Assembly: GCF_024362385.1 (NCBI RefSeq)
Contig: NZ_CP101466.1
Coordinates: 4,278,001 to 4,342,000 of the forward strand
Reading direction: 5' to 3'
Length of the DNA stretch: 64,000 bases
Source of the DNA: Arthrobacter sp. DNA4
GTDB taxonomy: Bacteria; Actinomycetota; Actinomycetes; Actinomycetales; Micrococcaceae
Below the pieces are notes generated by a model. The model made no database searches. It was not told the origin of the DNA and saw only the letters and a program-made list of their open reading frames with translations. This document shows positions 55,114-64,000 of the stretch, one piece after another; within the stretch, counting starts at the first letter, position 1; the number at the start of each line of letters is the position of its first letter. The position numbers were made by a program, and so were the translations under genes.

Positions 55114-56226
55114 ATGAAGAAACTGATAATTGCATCGCTGGCGGCCACTGGCCTGGTCGCAGGATCATTCGCTGCGGGTGCAGCTGCCAACGCCGGCACC
55201 GGCACCGTGGTGCGCGTGGTCGACGGGGATACGGTGGTGGTTTCCATCAACAATGGCGATCACACCATTCGGTTGCTGAATATTGACACCCCTGAAACCA
55301 AGGATCCGAACCAACCCGTCGAATGCCTCGGACCGGAGGCCTCAAAGTACCTTGAGGGCCTGCTCCCGAAGGGAACCCAGGTCAGACTCGAGTTCGACGC
55401 CGAGCGCCACGACAAGTACGGCAGGACTCTCGCAGGAGTCTTCACAGCCGACGGGTCCCTGGTCAATGCCAAAATTGCGCAGCAGGGACTGGGGATCCCG
55501 GTCGAGTACGGCGGCAACAGAAAATTCCTCCCGCCTGTAACAGCCGCATACGAAGAGGCCAGAGCGGCTAAGGCCGGGCTCTTCTCCGAGAGCATTGGCT
55601 GTACCCTTCCGGCTCAGTTGGCTGACACAACGAAGGGGCTGGAAACCGCCACCGCGGCTTCACCAGCAACAACATCTGCCGCGGCGGGTACGGCCGCAGG
55701 CGTACTCGCAGCCAAGGTGGCCGCGGCGAAGGCACTGCGAAAGGTCCTCAACGGGGACAAAGCAACGGAGCGCGCCCTTCTGTGGGCAGGGCTTTCAACT
55801 GCCGTGTTGGCCAAGCACGTATCAAATCTGGATAAGAAAATCACCGCCGCAGAAACGAAGGCGGAAGATACGAAGGCCCTGAAAGCCACCTTGGCCGCGG
55901 CAGAGAAGAAAGCCGAGGAGGAGCGTGTGGCGGCTGAAGCAAGGGCGGCTGCCGACCGCAAGGCAGCAGAGGAACGGGCTGCGGCAGAGAAGAAGGCAGC
56001 AGACGAGGCTGCTGCGGCCGCGGCTGCAGCAAAAGCTGAAGCCGATGAAGCAGCCCGGAAAGCGGCAGCTGAGGCAGAACGTCTACGCAATCTGCCCGTG
56101 CCAGCACCAAACCCGGCACCATACGTTGCGCCAGCCCCGCAAACGTACGTTCCGCCTGCACCCTCCACCAAGTACACTGGGCCGCGCTGCTACGCGCCCG
56201 GCGGCAAAACGTGGAGGCCCTGCTGA
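55114..56226 (+). CDS. Secreted thermonuclease (SNase) with Ala-rich coiled coil
   Basis: A 370-residue exported protein. Signal peptide (KKLIIASLAATGLVAGSFAAGAAANA), then an SNase-like nuclease domain (about 30-165): VVRVVDGDTVVVSI, IRLLNIDTPE, LEFDAERHDKYGRTLAGVF (Asp, Arg and Glu catalytic positions), AKIAQQGLGIPVEYGG. Next a long Ala/Lys/Glu-rich helical segment (about 230-325) and a Pro-rich linker. A short tail GPRCYAPGGKTWRPC with two cysteines closes the protein; such tails may bind the cell wall. GGGGG lies 9 bases before the ATG. Likely degrades extracellular nucleic acids. Confidence 0.9.
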   Translation: MKKLIIASLAATGLVAGSFAAGAAANAGTGTVVRVVDGDTVVVSINNGDHTIRLLNIDTPETKDPNQPVECLGPEASKYLEGLLPKGTQVRLEFDAERHDKYGRTLAGVFTADGSLVNAKIAQQGLGIPVEYGGNRKFLPPVTAAYEEARAAKAGLFSESIGCTLPAQLADTTKGLETATAASPATTSAAAGTAAGVLAAKVAAAKALRKVLNGDKATERALLWAGLSTAVLAKHVSNLDKKITAAETKAEDTKALKATLAAAEKKAEEERVAAEARAAADRKAAEERAAAEKKAADEAAAAAAAAKAEADEAARKAAAEAERLRNLPVPAPNPAPYVAPAPQTYVPPAPSTKYTGPRCYAPGGKTWRPC

Positions 56227-56336
56227 CCATGGCGGACCGCTTCGGTGAGAACCGAGAGCCGGACTGTCAGGGATTTTTCAGGAGCACGTGGGCATACTCG
56301 TAGGTACCCTGACCGGCGAAAGAACCAGGCTGAACC

Positions 56337-57095
56337 TTGACGTCCCACACCCACCGTTCCCCCGAGGCGGCATCCCCAGCAGAGGCTGCGGCCGTACGTA
56401 TGGCGGCCCTCCCCCAGCTCCGGCACTGGATTGCCGTGCCGGTCACGGCGGCTGTCCTGATCGTGGCTGCCGGCCTGGCGCTGCGGTTTATTCCCGCGCT
56501 GACATCCGCAGATATGTCCGTGGATGCCGAGCTGAGCCATGATCACACGGCGCCGCTGACGGGTGTGGCCATGTTCATCAATGTGGTGTTCAGCCCGGCA
56601 GGCGGCGTGCTGATGATCGCCGCCCTGTGCCTGTACCTGCTGCTGGTACGCCGCAGCCCCGTGAATGCGGTGGCCACGGGCTTAGTGGCGGCCGGTGGCT
56701 GGGTCAGCAGCGAACTGTTCAAAGTACTCGTGGCCAGGCACCGGCCGGACTCCACCGCCCTGTTCAACCCGCTGATCCCCGAACCGGGAACGGACAGCTT
56801 CCCGAGCGGACATGTGGCGCTGGCCTCCGCGCTGGCCATCGCCGTCTTCCTGCTGGCCCGCGGCACCAAGTGGCAGCGGCCCGCGGCCATCCTCGGGATC
56901 GTCGTGGCGGTTGCCGTCGCATTCTCCCGCGTCTACCTCGGCGTGCACTATCCAACAGATGTCACGGCGTCCTTCCTCACCGCAGCAACCGGTGCGGCGT
57001 TCCTGACGGGCTTGTGGAACCGGTTCGGCCTGGCGCTGCTGGCCCGCATACCCTTCCTGGCGAAGCTCGGCCCCGTCCCGGCGCCCCGAGCCTGA
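56337..57095 (+). CDS. PAP2 family phosphatase
   Basis: A 252-residue membrane protein carrying the three phosphatase motifs: KVLVARHRPD (KxxxxxxRP), PSGH in DSFPSGHVALAS, and SRVYLGVHYPTDV (SRxxxxxHxxxD). About six helices surround them. Hydrolyses lipid phosphates such as phosphatidate or undecaprenyl diphosphate. The start is uncertain: TTG 56337 gives the full frame, ATG 56400 (MAALPQLRHW) is also possible. Nine bases upstream of the DedA gene, so probably co-transcribed. Confidence 0.9.
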   Translation: MTSHTHRSPEAASPAEAAAVRMAALPQLRHWIAVPVTAAVLIVAAGLALRFIPALTSADMSVDAELSHDHTAPLTGVAMFINVVFSPAGGVLMIAALCLYLLLVRRSPVNAVATGLVAAGGWVSSELFKVLVARHRPDSTALFNPLIPEPGTDSFPSGHVALASALAIAVFLLARGTKWQRPAAILGIVVAVAVAFSRVYLGVHYPTDVTASFLTAATGAAFLTGLWNRFGLALLARIPFLAKLGPVPAPRA

Positions 57096-57104
57096 TCCAC
57101 TGCC

Positions 57105-57755
57105 ATGACGGGCTTCATTGACGGACTCCTGAACGTCAGCCCGCTCGTGGCGTACATCGCCGTCTTTTGCCTGGTGTTCGCGGAGGACGCCTTGTTCGTA
57201 GGCTTCGTCATCCCCGGCGAAACCGCTGCCGTCCTCGGCGGAGTGGTGGCCAGCCGGGGCGAAGTGCAGCTGGGCACCATGATGGCCTTGGTGGTGGCCG
57301 CGGCCGTCATTGGCGACAGCGTGGGATACGAGGTGGGCAAGCACCTGGGCGCCCGGCTCATGAAGACAAGGCTGCTGGCCCGCCACTCCGGCAGGCTGGA
57401 AAACGCGCAGGACTTCCTCCGGCGCAGAGGCGGGTCCGCCGTGTTCCTGGGCCGCTTCACCGCCTTCTTCCGCGCCGTCATGCCCGCCCTGGTAAGCACG
57501 TCCCGGATGCCCTACGGCCGCTTCATCGCCTACAACGCTGCGGGCGGCGTGGCCTGGGGCGTCGGCTTCGTCCTGCTGGGCTTCCTCGCAGGCAACTCCT
57601 ACGAGACCGTGGCCCAGGCAGTGGGCCGGGACCTCGCCGTCGTGATCGCCTTAGTGGCAGTGGCGGCACTCATCGCCTGGCATGTCCGTTCACGACGGCG
57701 GCAGCAACGGCGGCGCACGGCCAACCAGCGGCAGGACAATGCCCCGAATTCATAG
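57105..57755 (+). CDS. DedA family membrane protein
   Basis: A 216-residue DedA/SNARE-associated protein: FAEDALFVGFVIPGETAAVLGGVVASRGEV, GDSVGYEVGKHLGARLMKTRLLARHSGRL, and the family signature FLGRFTAFFRAVMPALVSTSRMPYGRFIAYNAAGGVAWG. Recent work identifies members as undecaprenyl-phosphate or phospholipid flippases. Next to a PAP2 phosphatase, a role in carrier-lipid recycling is reasonable (inference). Confidence 0.92.
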   Translation: MTGFIDGLLNVSPLVAYIAVFCLVFAEDALFVGFVIPGETAAVLGGVVASRGEVQLGTMMALVVAAAVIGDSVGYEVGKHLGARLMKTRLLARHSGRLENAQDFLRRRGGSAVFLGRFTAFFRAVMPALVSTSRMPYGRFIAYNAAGGVAWGVGFVLLGFLAGNSYETVAQAVGRDLAVVIALVAVAALIAWHVRSRRRQQRRRTANQRQDNAPNS

Positions 57756-57761
57756 GAGGGT

Positions 57762-57790
57762 TTGACAGCAACTGTGACCAGTGCCATATT
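57762..57790 (+). promoter_or_regulatory. Promoter of the asparagine utilisation operon, apparently leaderless
   Basis: TTGACA (57762-57767), 17 bases, CATATT (57785-57790). The expected transcription start, six to seven bases later, coincides with the GTG start codon at 57797, so the regulator mRNA should be leaderless. No Shine-Dalgarno is present. Confidence 0.65.
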
Positions 57791-57796
57791 TAAGGC

Positions 57797-58507
57797 GTGA
57801 ACCTGTCAGACAGCCGGACAGCAGGACAGCCTGCATCGTTCCGTCCCCTTGCCCGGCTGAGCGCTGCCGAGGCGGTGTTCAACGCCATCCGCCAGGACAT
57901 CGAATCGGGCAGCATCCCGGTGGGGAGCAAACTCAGCTCGGAGGCCACCCTTTCGCAGCAGTACGGAGTAAGCCGCTCGGTGATCCGGGAAGCCCTCCGC
58001 TCCTGCACCGCCCTGGGCCTGACGGTAACCCGGACCGGCAAGGGCACCTTTGTCATTGCCAGCAAGGTGGCCAACGACCTCACCTTGGGCCAGTACTCCG
58101 CCCGTGACCTTACCGAAGCCCGCCCCCACATCGAAATTCCCGCCGCCGGACTTGCCGCAGAGCGTCGAACGGAGGAGGAACTGGACACCCTCCGCCACAT
58201 CATGGGTGCCATGGCCACCGAAACGGATCCCGAATCCTGGGTAGCCATGGACTCCAGCTTCCACGCCACCATCGCCCGTGCCAGCGGCAACAAAGTGTTC
58301 GCAAGCGTCGTGGCTGACATTCGGGACGCGCTGGCGCATCAATCCGAGACGCTGAACATGGTGGCGGACCGCCAGCATGCCTCCGATATTGAACACCAGC
58401 AGATCCTTGCCGCCATCGAGACCGGTTCCGCGGAGGAGGCCCGCGCTGCCATGGCCCACCACCTGGAAGCCGTGGGCGTGGCCCTGGACTCCATCCTCAA
58501 CAGCTAA
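57797..58507 (+). CDS. FadR-type (GntR/FCD) transcriptional regulator
   Basis: A 236-residue regulator. N-terminal GntR winged helix: EAVFNAIRQDIESGSIPVGSKLSSEATLSQQYGVSRSVIREALRSCTALGLTVTRTGKGTFV. The C-terminal FCD ligand domain has ARDLTEARPHIEIPAAGLAAERRTEEEL, the metal-type His in DSSFHATIARASGNK, and IEHQQILAAIETGSAEEARAAMAHHLE. It is the first gene of an operon with asparaginase, aspartate ammonia-lyase and asparagine permease and probably controls it in response to asparagine or aspartate. Confidence 0.93.
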   Translation: MNLSDSRTAGQPASFRPLARLSAAEAVFNAIRQDIESGSIPVGSKLSSEATLSQQYGVSRSVIREALRSCTALGLTVTRTGKGTFVIASKVANDLTLGQYSARDLTEARPHIEIPAAGLAAERRTEEELDTLRHIMGAMATETDPESWVAMDSSFHATIARASGNKVFASVVADIRDALAHQSETLNMVADRQHASDIEHQQILAAIETGSAEEARAAMAHHLEAVGVALDSILNS

Positions 58508-58536
58508 CAAGATCCAACCAACCTTTCAAGGACCCC

Positions 58537-59583
58537 ATGCCATCCCCCGTGTTTTCTGCTGCCCACACTGCTGCCCCGGCGGGGTTGTCCCTGCCGCAGC
58601 ACACCCCACTGGTCGCCGCCATCCGTGACGGCCTCGTGGAGAGCGTCCACTACGGCTCCGCGCTTGCCCTCGCGGCTGACGGCTCAGTGGCGGCATCGGC
58701 AGGGGACCATCTGGCACCGTTCTACCCCCGGTCAGCGCTCAAGCCCCTCCAGGCAGTGGCCATGGTCCGCGCCGGCCTTGAACTTCCCGCCGACCTCCTG
58801 GCACTGGCCGCGGCAAGCCATTCAGGTGCGGCAGCGCACCGCGACGGCGCGCTGCGCATCCTCGAACTGCACGGGCTCGCCCCCACGGACCTGGAGAACA
58901 GCACCGACCTGCCCTACGGCACGGCCGAGCAGGAGGACTGGCTCCGCACCGGCGGCAGCGCTACCCAAATCACCCAGAACTGCTCCGGAAAGCACGCTGC
59001 CATGGTGGCCACCTGCGTGATCAACGGGTGGCCCGTCCAGGGTTACCTCGATCCCTCCCACCCGCTGCAGCAGCTGGCGGCCCGGACCGTCACCGACCTC
59101 ACCGGGGAGGAGCCGGCCGCCGTCAGCACGGACGGCTGCGGCACTCCCTTGTTCGCCCTCACGCTGCGCGGCATGGCCCGCGCCTTCGGCCGGATCGCCC
59201 AGGCCGCCGCGGACGACGACGGCAGCCCCGAAGCCACCGTCGGCCTCGCCATGCAGCAGCACCCCGGGATGGTGGCCGGTGACGGCCGCGACGTCACCGG
59301 GCTGATGCGCCTGCTGCCCGGCGCCGTGGCCAAGGACGGCTTTGAAGGCGTGCAGCTGGTAGGCCTGCCCGACGGCAGCGCCGTGGCCGTCAAGATTTCC
59401 GACGGCGGCGACCGCGCCCGGATGCCCGCCACCGTCCGCCTGCTCGAGGCGCTGGGCGTGGATACGGAGCCGCTCGCCGGCATCGCCACGGCCCCGGTGA
59501 TGGGCGGCGGCCATGAGGTGGGCCGGCTGCTGGCCACCGACTTCCTGAATCACCTGTCCGCACCCGTCAACGAAGCCCTGTAA
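58537..59583 (+). CDS. L-asparaginase (PF06089 type)
   Basis: A 348-residue enzyme of the actinobacterial/Rhizobium-type asparaginase family: PLVAAIRDGLVESVHYGSALALAADGSVAASAGD, FYPRSALKPLQAVAMVRAGLEL, AAASHSGAAAHRDGALRILE, ITQNCSGKHAAMVATCVINGWP and STDGCGTPLFALTLRGMARAFG. The SALKP (Ser-Lys) and NCSGKH motifs form the active site, so it is unlike the classical type I/II asparaginases. Converts asparagine to aspartate and ammonia for the AspA encoded next, seven bases downstream. Confidence 0.92.
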   Translation: MPSPVFSAAHTAAPAGLSLPQHTPLVAAIRDGLVESVHYGSALALAADGSVAASAGDHLAPFYPRSALKPLQAVAMVRAGLELPADLLALAAASHSGAAAHRDGALRILELHGLAPTDLENSTDLPYGTAEQEDWLRTGGSATQITQNCSGKHAAMVATCVINGWPVQGYLDPSHPLQQLAARTVTDLTGEEPAAVSTDGCGTPLFALTLRGMARAFGRIAQAAADDDGSPEATVGLAMQQHPGMVAGDGRDVTGLMRLLPGAVAKDGFEGVQLVGLPDGSAVAVKISDGGDRARMPATVRLLEALGVDTEPLAGIATAPVMGGGHEVGRLLATDFLNHLSAPVNEAL

Positions 59584-59590
59584 GGACACC

Positions 59591-61012
59591 ATGACAACCA
59601 TCGAAACCGCCGCACCCGCACAGGTCCGGTCCGAGCACGACCTCCTCGGCGACCGGGACGTGCCAGTGCACGCCTACTGGGGCGTTCACACGCTCCGCGC
59701 CGTGGAGAACTTCCCCATCACCGGCCAGAAGCTGTCCTCCAACATGCACCTGGTCCGCGGGCTTGCCGCCGTGAAACTGGCCGCCGCCCGCACCAACCGC
59801 GAGCTTGGCCTGCTGGACGCCGAACGCGCCGACGCCATCGAGCAGGCATGCCAGGACGTGATGGCCGGTCGCCTGGCCGACCAGTTCGTGGTGGACGTCG
59901 TCCAGGGCGGTGCCGGGACGTCGTCGAACATGAACGCCAACGAGGTCATCGCCAACCGGGCGCTGGAAATCCTGGGACACCCCAAGGGCGACTACGCGCG
60001 GCTGCACCCCAACGACCACGTCAACCTCAGCCAGTCCACCAACGACGTGTACCCCACGGCCGTGAAGCTCGGCACCATCTTCGCCGCCCGGGAACTGCTG
60101 GCAGCACTCGAAGAACTCGAGGACGCCTGCGCTGCCAAGGCCCTGGAATTCCGCACCGTGGTGAAGATGGGCCGCACCCAGCTCCAGGACGCCGTGCCCA
60201 TGACCCTCGGCCAGGAGTTCGGCAGCTACGCCGTGACCATCGGCGAGGACCGGCTGCGCCTGGCGGAGGCCGAGCTGCTGATCCACGAGATCAATCTCGG
60301 CGCCACCGCCATCGGCACGGGCCTGAACGCCCCTGCCGGCTACGCCGCAACAGCCTGCCGGCACTTGGCGGAGATTACCGGGCTGCCGCTGGTGACCGCC
60401 GTGGACCTCATTGAAGCCACCCAGGACGTGGGCGCCTTCGTGCACCTGTCCGGCGTGCTCAAGCGCGTGGCCGTCAAGCTGTCCAAGATCTGCAACGACC
60501 TGCGCCTGCTCTCCTCCGGCCCGCGTGCCGGCTTCGGCGAAATCAACCTGCCGGCCGTGCAGTCCGGGTCCTCCATCATGCCCGGCAAGATCAACCCGGT
60601 CATCCCGGAGGTGGTCTCCCAGGTGGCCTACGAGGTGATCGGCAACGACGTCACCATCACCATGGCCGCCGAGGCCGGACAGCTGCAGCTCAACGCCTTC
60701 GAACCGATCATTGTCCACAGCCTCCACAAGAGCATTTCCCACCTCGAGGCAGCCTGCCGCACCCTTACGGCGCGCTGCATCCGTGGAATCACCGCCAACA
60801 CCGACCACCTGCGCCGCACCGTGGAGCAGTCCATCGGCCTGGTCACCGCATTGAATCCCCACCTCGGTTACGCCACTGCCACCGCCATCGCGCAGGAAGC
60901 ACTTGCCACAGGCAAGGGCGTGGCCGAGCTCGTCCTCGAACACGGACTTCTCACCGACGCCCAGCTCCAGGAACTCCTGAGCCCCGAACGCCTGGCCAAC
61001 CTCAGCAAGTAG
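59591..61012 (+). CDS. aspA: Aspartate ammonia-lyase
   Basis: A 473-residue aspartase of the fumarase/aspartase superfamily, forming fumarate and ammonia from aspartate. Signatures: GAGTSSNMNANEVIANRALE, HPNDHVNLSQSTNDVYPTA, GRTQLQDAVPMTLGQEF, and the flexible active-site loop GSSIMPGKINPVIPEV containing the catalytic Ser. Full length for the family. AAGGACACC precedes the ATG. Feeds the TCA cycle from asparaginase product. Confidence 0.97.
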   Translation: MTTIETAAPAQVRSEHDLLGDRDVPVHAYWGVHTLRAVENFPITGQKLSSNMHLVRGLAAVKLAAARTNRELGLLDAERADAIEQACQDVMAGRLADQFVVDVVQGGAGTSSNMNANEVIANRALEILGHPKGDYARLHPNDHVNLSQSTNDVYPTAVKLGTIFAARELLAALEELEDACAAKALEFRTVVKMGRTQLQDAVPMTLGQEFGSYAVTIGEDRLRLAEAELLIHEINLGATAIGTGLNAPAGYAATACRHLAEITGLPLVTAVDLIEATQDVGAFVHLSGVLKRVAVKLSKICNDLRLLSSGPRAGFGEINLPAVQSGSSIMPGKINPVIPEVVSQVAYEVIGNDVTITMAAEAGQLQLNAFEPIIVHSLHKSISHLEAACRTLTARCIRGITANTDHLRRTVEQSIGLVTALNPHLGYATATAIAQEALATGKGVAELVLEHGLLTDAQLQELLSPERLANLSK

Positions 61013-61039
61013 TCCCCACCTCCCCCAAAGGACACCCCC

Positions 61040-62554
61040 ATGACAAATACTCCCCTTCCAGACCACTTGATTGATGGTGGTCACGCGCATGCGTCCGAGA
61101 CCTCCCTGCACGCGGAGGACAAGGGTTACCACAAGAACCTCAAGCCGCGGCAGATCCAGATGATCGCGATCGGCGGTGCGATCGGTACCGGCCTGTTCCT
61201 CGGTGCCGGCGGCCGGCTCAACGCGGCGGGCCCGTCCCTGGTCATCGCGTACGCGGTGTGCGGGTTCTTCGCGTTCCTGATCCTGCGCGCCTTGGGCGAA
61301 CTGGTCCTGCACCGGCCCTCCTCGGGCTCGTTCGTTTCCTACGCCCGTGAATTCTTCGGGGAAAAGGCCGCGTTCGTCTCCGGCTGGTTCTACTGGATCA
61401 ACTGGGCCACCACCACCATCGTGGACATCACCGCCGCCGCCCTCTACATGCACTTCTTCGGCAACTACATCCCCTGGATGGCCGAGGTCCCGCAATGGGC
61501 CTGGGCACTGACCGCCCTCGTCGTGGTCCTGGCCCTGAACCTGGTCTCCGTGAAGGTCTTCGGCGAAATGGAATTCTGGTTCGCCCTGATCAAGGTCGCC
61601 GCCCTCGTCGCGTTCCTCATCATCGGCACCTACTTCGTCATCTTCGGCACCCCCGTGGACGGCCAGCAGGTCGGCATCAGCCTCCTGTCCGATAACGGCG
61701 GGATCTTCCCCAACGGCCTGCTGCCCATGATCATCCTCATGCAGGGCGTCCTGTTCGCCTACGCCTCCATCGAACTGGTCGGCACCGCCGCCGGCGAAAC
61801 CGAGAACCCCGAAAAGATCATGCCCAAGGCCATCAACTCCGTGGTCTTCCGCATCGCCGTGTTCTACGTCGGCTCCGTGATCCTGCTGGCCCTGCTGCTG
61901 CCCTTCACCTCCTACCAGAAGGGCGTCAGCCCCTTCGTGACGTTCTTCGGCTCCATCGGCGTCCAGGGCGTGGACGTGATCATGAACCTCGTGGTCCTCA
62001 CCGCCGCCCTGTCCTCGCTGAACGCCGGGCTCTACTCCACCGGCCGGATCCTGCGCTCCATGTCCGTGAACGGTTCGGCCCCCAAGTTCGCCTCCCGCAT
62101 GAACAAGGCAGGCGTCCCCTACGGCGGCATCGCCATCACCGCCGTCGTCTCCCTCCTCGGCGTCCCGCTGAACTACCTCGTCCCGGCCGACGCCTTCGAG
62201 ATCGTGCTGAACATCGCCTCCGTGGGCATCATTATGACCTGGGCCACCATCGTCCTCTGCCAGATCCAGCTCAAACGCTGGGCGGACAAGGGCTGGGTGG
62301 AGCGCCCCTCCTTCCGGATGTTCGGCGCCCCCTACACCGGCTACCTGTCGCTGGTCTTCCTCGTCGGCGTCCTGGTCATGGTCTTCATCGACTCACCCCT
62401 GACCATGCTCGTCACCGCCATCGCGTCCGTGCTCATGGTCATCGGCTGGTACGCCTGCCGCCACCGCATCCGCCAAATCGCCGAAACCCGCGAAGGCTTC
62501 ACCGGGACGTCCCCGGTAGTCGCCAATGCGGCGGCTGACACCTTCAAGAAGTAA
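61040..62554 (+). CDS. ansP: L-asparagine / amino acid permease (APC family)
   Basis: A 504-residue transporter with 12 membrane helices. APC-family marks: [149 protein letters not shown] precedes the ATG. Last gene of the operon; it should bring asparagine in with protons. Exact substrate is inferred from neighbours. Confidence 0.93.
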   Translation: MTNTPLPDHLIDGGHAHASETSLHAEDKGYHKNLKPRQIQMIAIGGAIGTGLFLGAGGRLNAAGPSLVIAYAVCGFFAFLILRALGELVLHRPSSGSFVSYAREFFGEKAAFVSGWFYWINWATTTIVDITAAALYMHFFGNYIPWMAEVPQWAWALTALVVVLALNLVSVKVFGEMEFWFALIKVAALVAFLIIGTYFVIFGTPVDGQQVGISLLSDNGGIFPNGLLPMIILMQGVLFAYASIELVGTAAGETENPEKIMPKAINSVVFRIAVFYVGSVILLALLLPFTSYQKGVSPFVTFFGSIGVQGVDVIMNLVVLTAALSSLNAGLYSTGRILRSMSVNGSAPKFASRMNKAGVPYGGIAITAVVSLLGVPLNYLVPADAFEIVLNIASVGIIMTWATIVLCQIQLKRWADKGWVERPSFRMFGAPYTGYLSLVFLVGVLVMVFIDSPLTMLVTAIASVLMVIGWYACRHRIRQIAETREGFTGTSPVVANAAADTFKK

Positions 62555-62567
62555 CTGCCTTAAACGT

Positions 62568-62619
62568 CCGACGGCGGCACCTGGGTTCTGGAAGTCCGGA
62601 ACCCAAGTGCCGCCGTCGG
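62568..62619. terminator. Strong bidirectional terminator
   Basis: CCGACGGCGGCACCTGGGTTC pairs with GAACCCAAGTGCCGCCGTCGG: a 21-bp stem with one wobble around a 10-base loop, followed by GGGTTTTAAAG. It separates the asparagine operon from convergent ggt. Confidence 0.9.
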
Positions 62620-62642
62620 GGTTTTAAAGGTGCCTCAGCCCG

Positions 62643-64000
62643 TCACTTGGACGGCTTGACCACCATGGCCGATCCGCCGCCGCGCCTGACCGGCTCGGCT
62701 GCGGCCAGGGTCCGTCCGTCGTCGAGGAACTCGATGGCGGTGGCGGCCCCGATCTCCGAGGCGGACGTGAACGAGTCACCCGACGGCGTCAGGATGTGGC
62801 CGAACCGGGACGTCAGGGCCGGCCCGTACTTGTCGATGAACGCCGGCTCTGCGGTCACCTTCTCGGTGTTCCGCTGGGAAGCCCGGGGGGCCGCAATGGC
62901 ATCCGGGATGCTCATGCCCAGGTCAATGCGGTTGACGATCGTCTGCAGGACGGTGGTGATGATGGTGGAGCCGCCCGGGGAACCCAGTGCCAGGAACGGC
63001 TTGCCGTCCTCCAGCAGGATGGTGGGCGACATGGACGACCGCGGCCGCTTGCCCGGCTCAATCCGGTTGGGGTCCTCGGCGCTGTAAACCGTGGAGAAGT
63101 CGGTGAGCTCGTTGTTCAGCAGGAACCCGCGGCCGGGAACAACCATGCCGGAGCCGCCGGTCTGTTCGATGGTCAGCGTGTACTCCACCACGTTGCCCCA
63201 CTTGTCCGAGACGGTCATGTTGGTGGTGGAGATGTTCTCCGTGTCCTTCTCATCGGCGAGCGCCGCCGGTTCCGCCGGGCAGGTTCCGTCGTAGGAGGTG
63301 ACGTTGCCGGGCTTCACGGGTTTGGGTGCCGCGTGGTTGGGGTCGAGCTCGCAGGCGCGTTCCTTGCCGAAGACGGGATCGGTCAGCGCTTCGGTGGGCA
63401 CGTCCACGAAAGCGGGGTCACCCACGTATTTCCCCCTGTCCGCGAAGGCCAGGGCGCTGGCCTCGAGGTAGTGGTGCAGCACAGCCGGCTGGTCTGCCTT
63501 GAGGCCGGGCAGGTCGAACACGTCCAGGATGTTCAGCGACTCCCCTACCGTGGTGCCGCCGCTGCTTGAAGGTGCCATGCCGTAAACGTCATAGCCGCGG
63601 TAGTTCACGTGCGTGGGGTCCTGGTCCAGGGCCTCGTAGTAAGCCAGGTCATCGGTGGTCATGGAACCCACCGGGACGGGGAGCTTGGTGTCCGGGGACT
63701 TGGGCGGATTCTGCACCGTCTTGGCGATCTCCTCGGCGAGCGGGCCGGTGTAGAACGCGCTCATGCCCTTGCGGGCCAGCAGGCGATAGGTGTCCGCGAG
63801 GTCGTGGTTCTGGAAGACCGAACCCACTTCGGGCAGCTTGCCACCCTGCAGATACAGGTCCTTGGTGGAGGTGAAGGCCTCGAACCTCGCCTGGTTGTCT
63901 GCGGTTTGGCTGCGGAACGTCTCATCCACCACGAACCCGCGGTCTGCCACCTTGATGGCAGGTTTCAGTGCATCCCCCAGGCTGATGCTGCCCCAGCGTT
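62643..64000 (-). CDS. ggt: Gamma-glutamyltransferase, 5' truncated by window edge
   Basis: The frame is open to the last base of the window: upstream of the GTG at 63950 it continues as RWGSISLGDALKPAIKVADRGF, the usual Ggt sequence, so the start lies outside. Visible are SSGGTTVGESLNIL, the autoprocessing site ENISTTNMTVSDKWGN (nucleophilic Thr before the small subunit), GSGMVVPGRGFLLNNELTDFS, RPRSSMSPTILLEDGKPFLALGSPGGS. The enzyme cleaves gamma-glutamyl bonds of glutathione outside the membrane. It is convergent with the asparagine operon. Confidence 0.95.
   Translation of the reverse strand, partial: RWGSISLGDALKPAIKVADRGFVVDETFRSQTADNQARFEAFTSTKDLYLQGGKLPEVGSVFQNHDLADTYRLLARKGMSAFYTGPLAEEIAKTVQNPPKSPDTKLPVPVGSMTTDDLAYYEALDQDPTHVNYRGYDVYGMAPSSSGGTTVGESLNILDVFDLPGLKADQPAVLHHYLEASALAFADRGKYVGDPAFVDVPTEALTDPVFGKERACELDPNHAAPKPVKPGNVTSYDGTCPAEPAALADEKDTENISTTNMTVSDKWGNVVEYTLTIEQTGGSGMVVPGRGFLLNNELTDFSTVYSAEDPNRIEPGKRPRSSMSPTILLEDGKPFLALGSPGGSTIITTVLQTIVNRIDLGMSIPDAIAAPRASQRNTEKVTAEPAFIDKYGPALTSRFGHILTPSGDSFTSASEIGAATAIEFLDDGRTLAAAEPVRRGGGSAMVVKPSK

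Overview
The window comes from a high-GC actinobacterium of the Micrococcaceae. The best fit is Arthrobacter or Pseudarthrobacter, judged from the 16S/23S sequence types, the roughly 3.1 kb 23S gene with actinobacterial spacers lacking tRNAs, and the gene families present (DUF222-HNH, CopD-CtaG fusion, FMN-binding/ApbE/ferric reductase trio, FadR-asparaginase-AspA-AnsP operon). Both ends are cut: the first gene lacks its start, and the last (gamma-glutamyltransferase) lacks its N-terminus.

Layout. 1-6.5 kb: the tail of a hypothetical protein, a DUF559 protein flanked by short palindromic repeats, a thioredoxin-NHL protein translationally coupled to a CopD-CtaG copper/cytochrome oxidase assembly protein, and an HU-type nucleoid protein. 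6.7-23 kb: two complete rRNA operons in the same orientation (minus strand), about 10.29 kb apart, enclosing a lacI-type regulator and a GH2 beta-galactosidase. The near-identical 5.8 kb repeats are a substrate for excision or duplication of the lac genes. The downstream (first) 16S copy lacks three bases that the other copy has. 23-24 kb: rpmB-rpmG-rpsN of the cysteine-poor, zinc-independent types. 24-27 kb: a flavin-based transmembrane electron-transfer module (heme/flavin reductase, secreted FMN-binding protein, ApbE flavin transferase). 27-29.6 kb: two paralogous SGNH hydrolases around a MarR regulator and a YciI-like protein. 29.8-35 kb: a complete Fe-siderophore uptake operon (substrate-binding lipoprotein, two FecCD permeases, ATPase, siderophore-interacting reductase) behind a strong DtxR/IdeR-type iron box.

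36.7-42.5 kb holds the most notable locus: a Wadjet (JetABCD/MksBEFG-type) condensin-like anti-plasmid defence operon. jetA and jetB are intact. jetC is split by a frameshift in a hydrophilic linker just before its ABC signature and Walker B, and jetD, the nuclease subunit, is absent; a lipoprotein gene follows instead. It looks like a decayed or cut-down Wadjet.

42.8-57.8 kb is mixed housekeeping and accessory content: an acyl-CoA dehydrogenase with candidate palindromic operators, small membrane proteins, YchJ, aldo/keto reductase, an NmrA-type oxidoreductase, a sulfite-oxidase-like molybdoenzyme whose upstream coding frame carries an in-frame TAA, an S4-domain protein, a GIY-YIG-like protein, DUF222-HNH, a second CtaG, a UDG-like protein, a secreted thermonuclease, PAP2 and DedA. 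57.8-62.6 kb is an asparagine utilisation operon: FadR-type regulator with an apparently leaderless promoter, asparaginase, aspartate ammonia-lyase and asparagine permease. It ends in a strong terminator against the convergent ggt gene.

All family assignments come from reading motifs and sequence resemblance by eye; no search was run.
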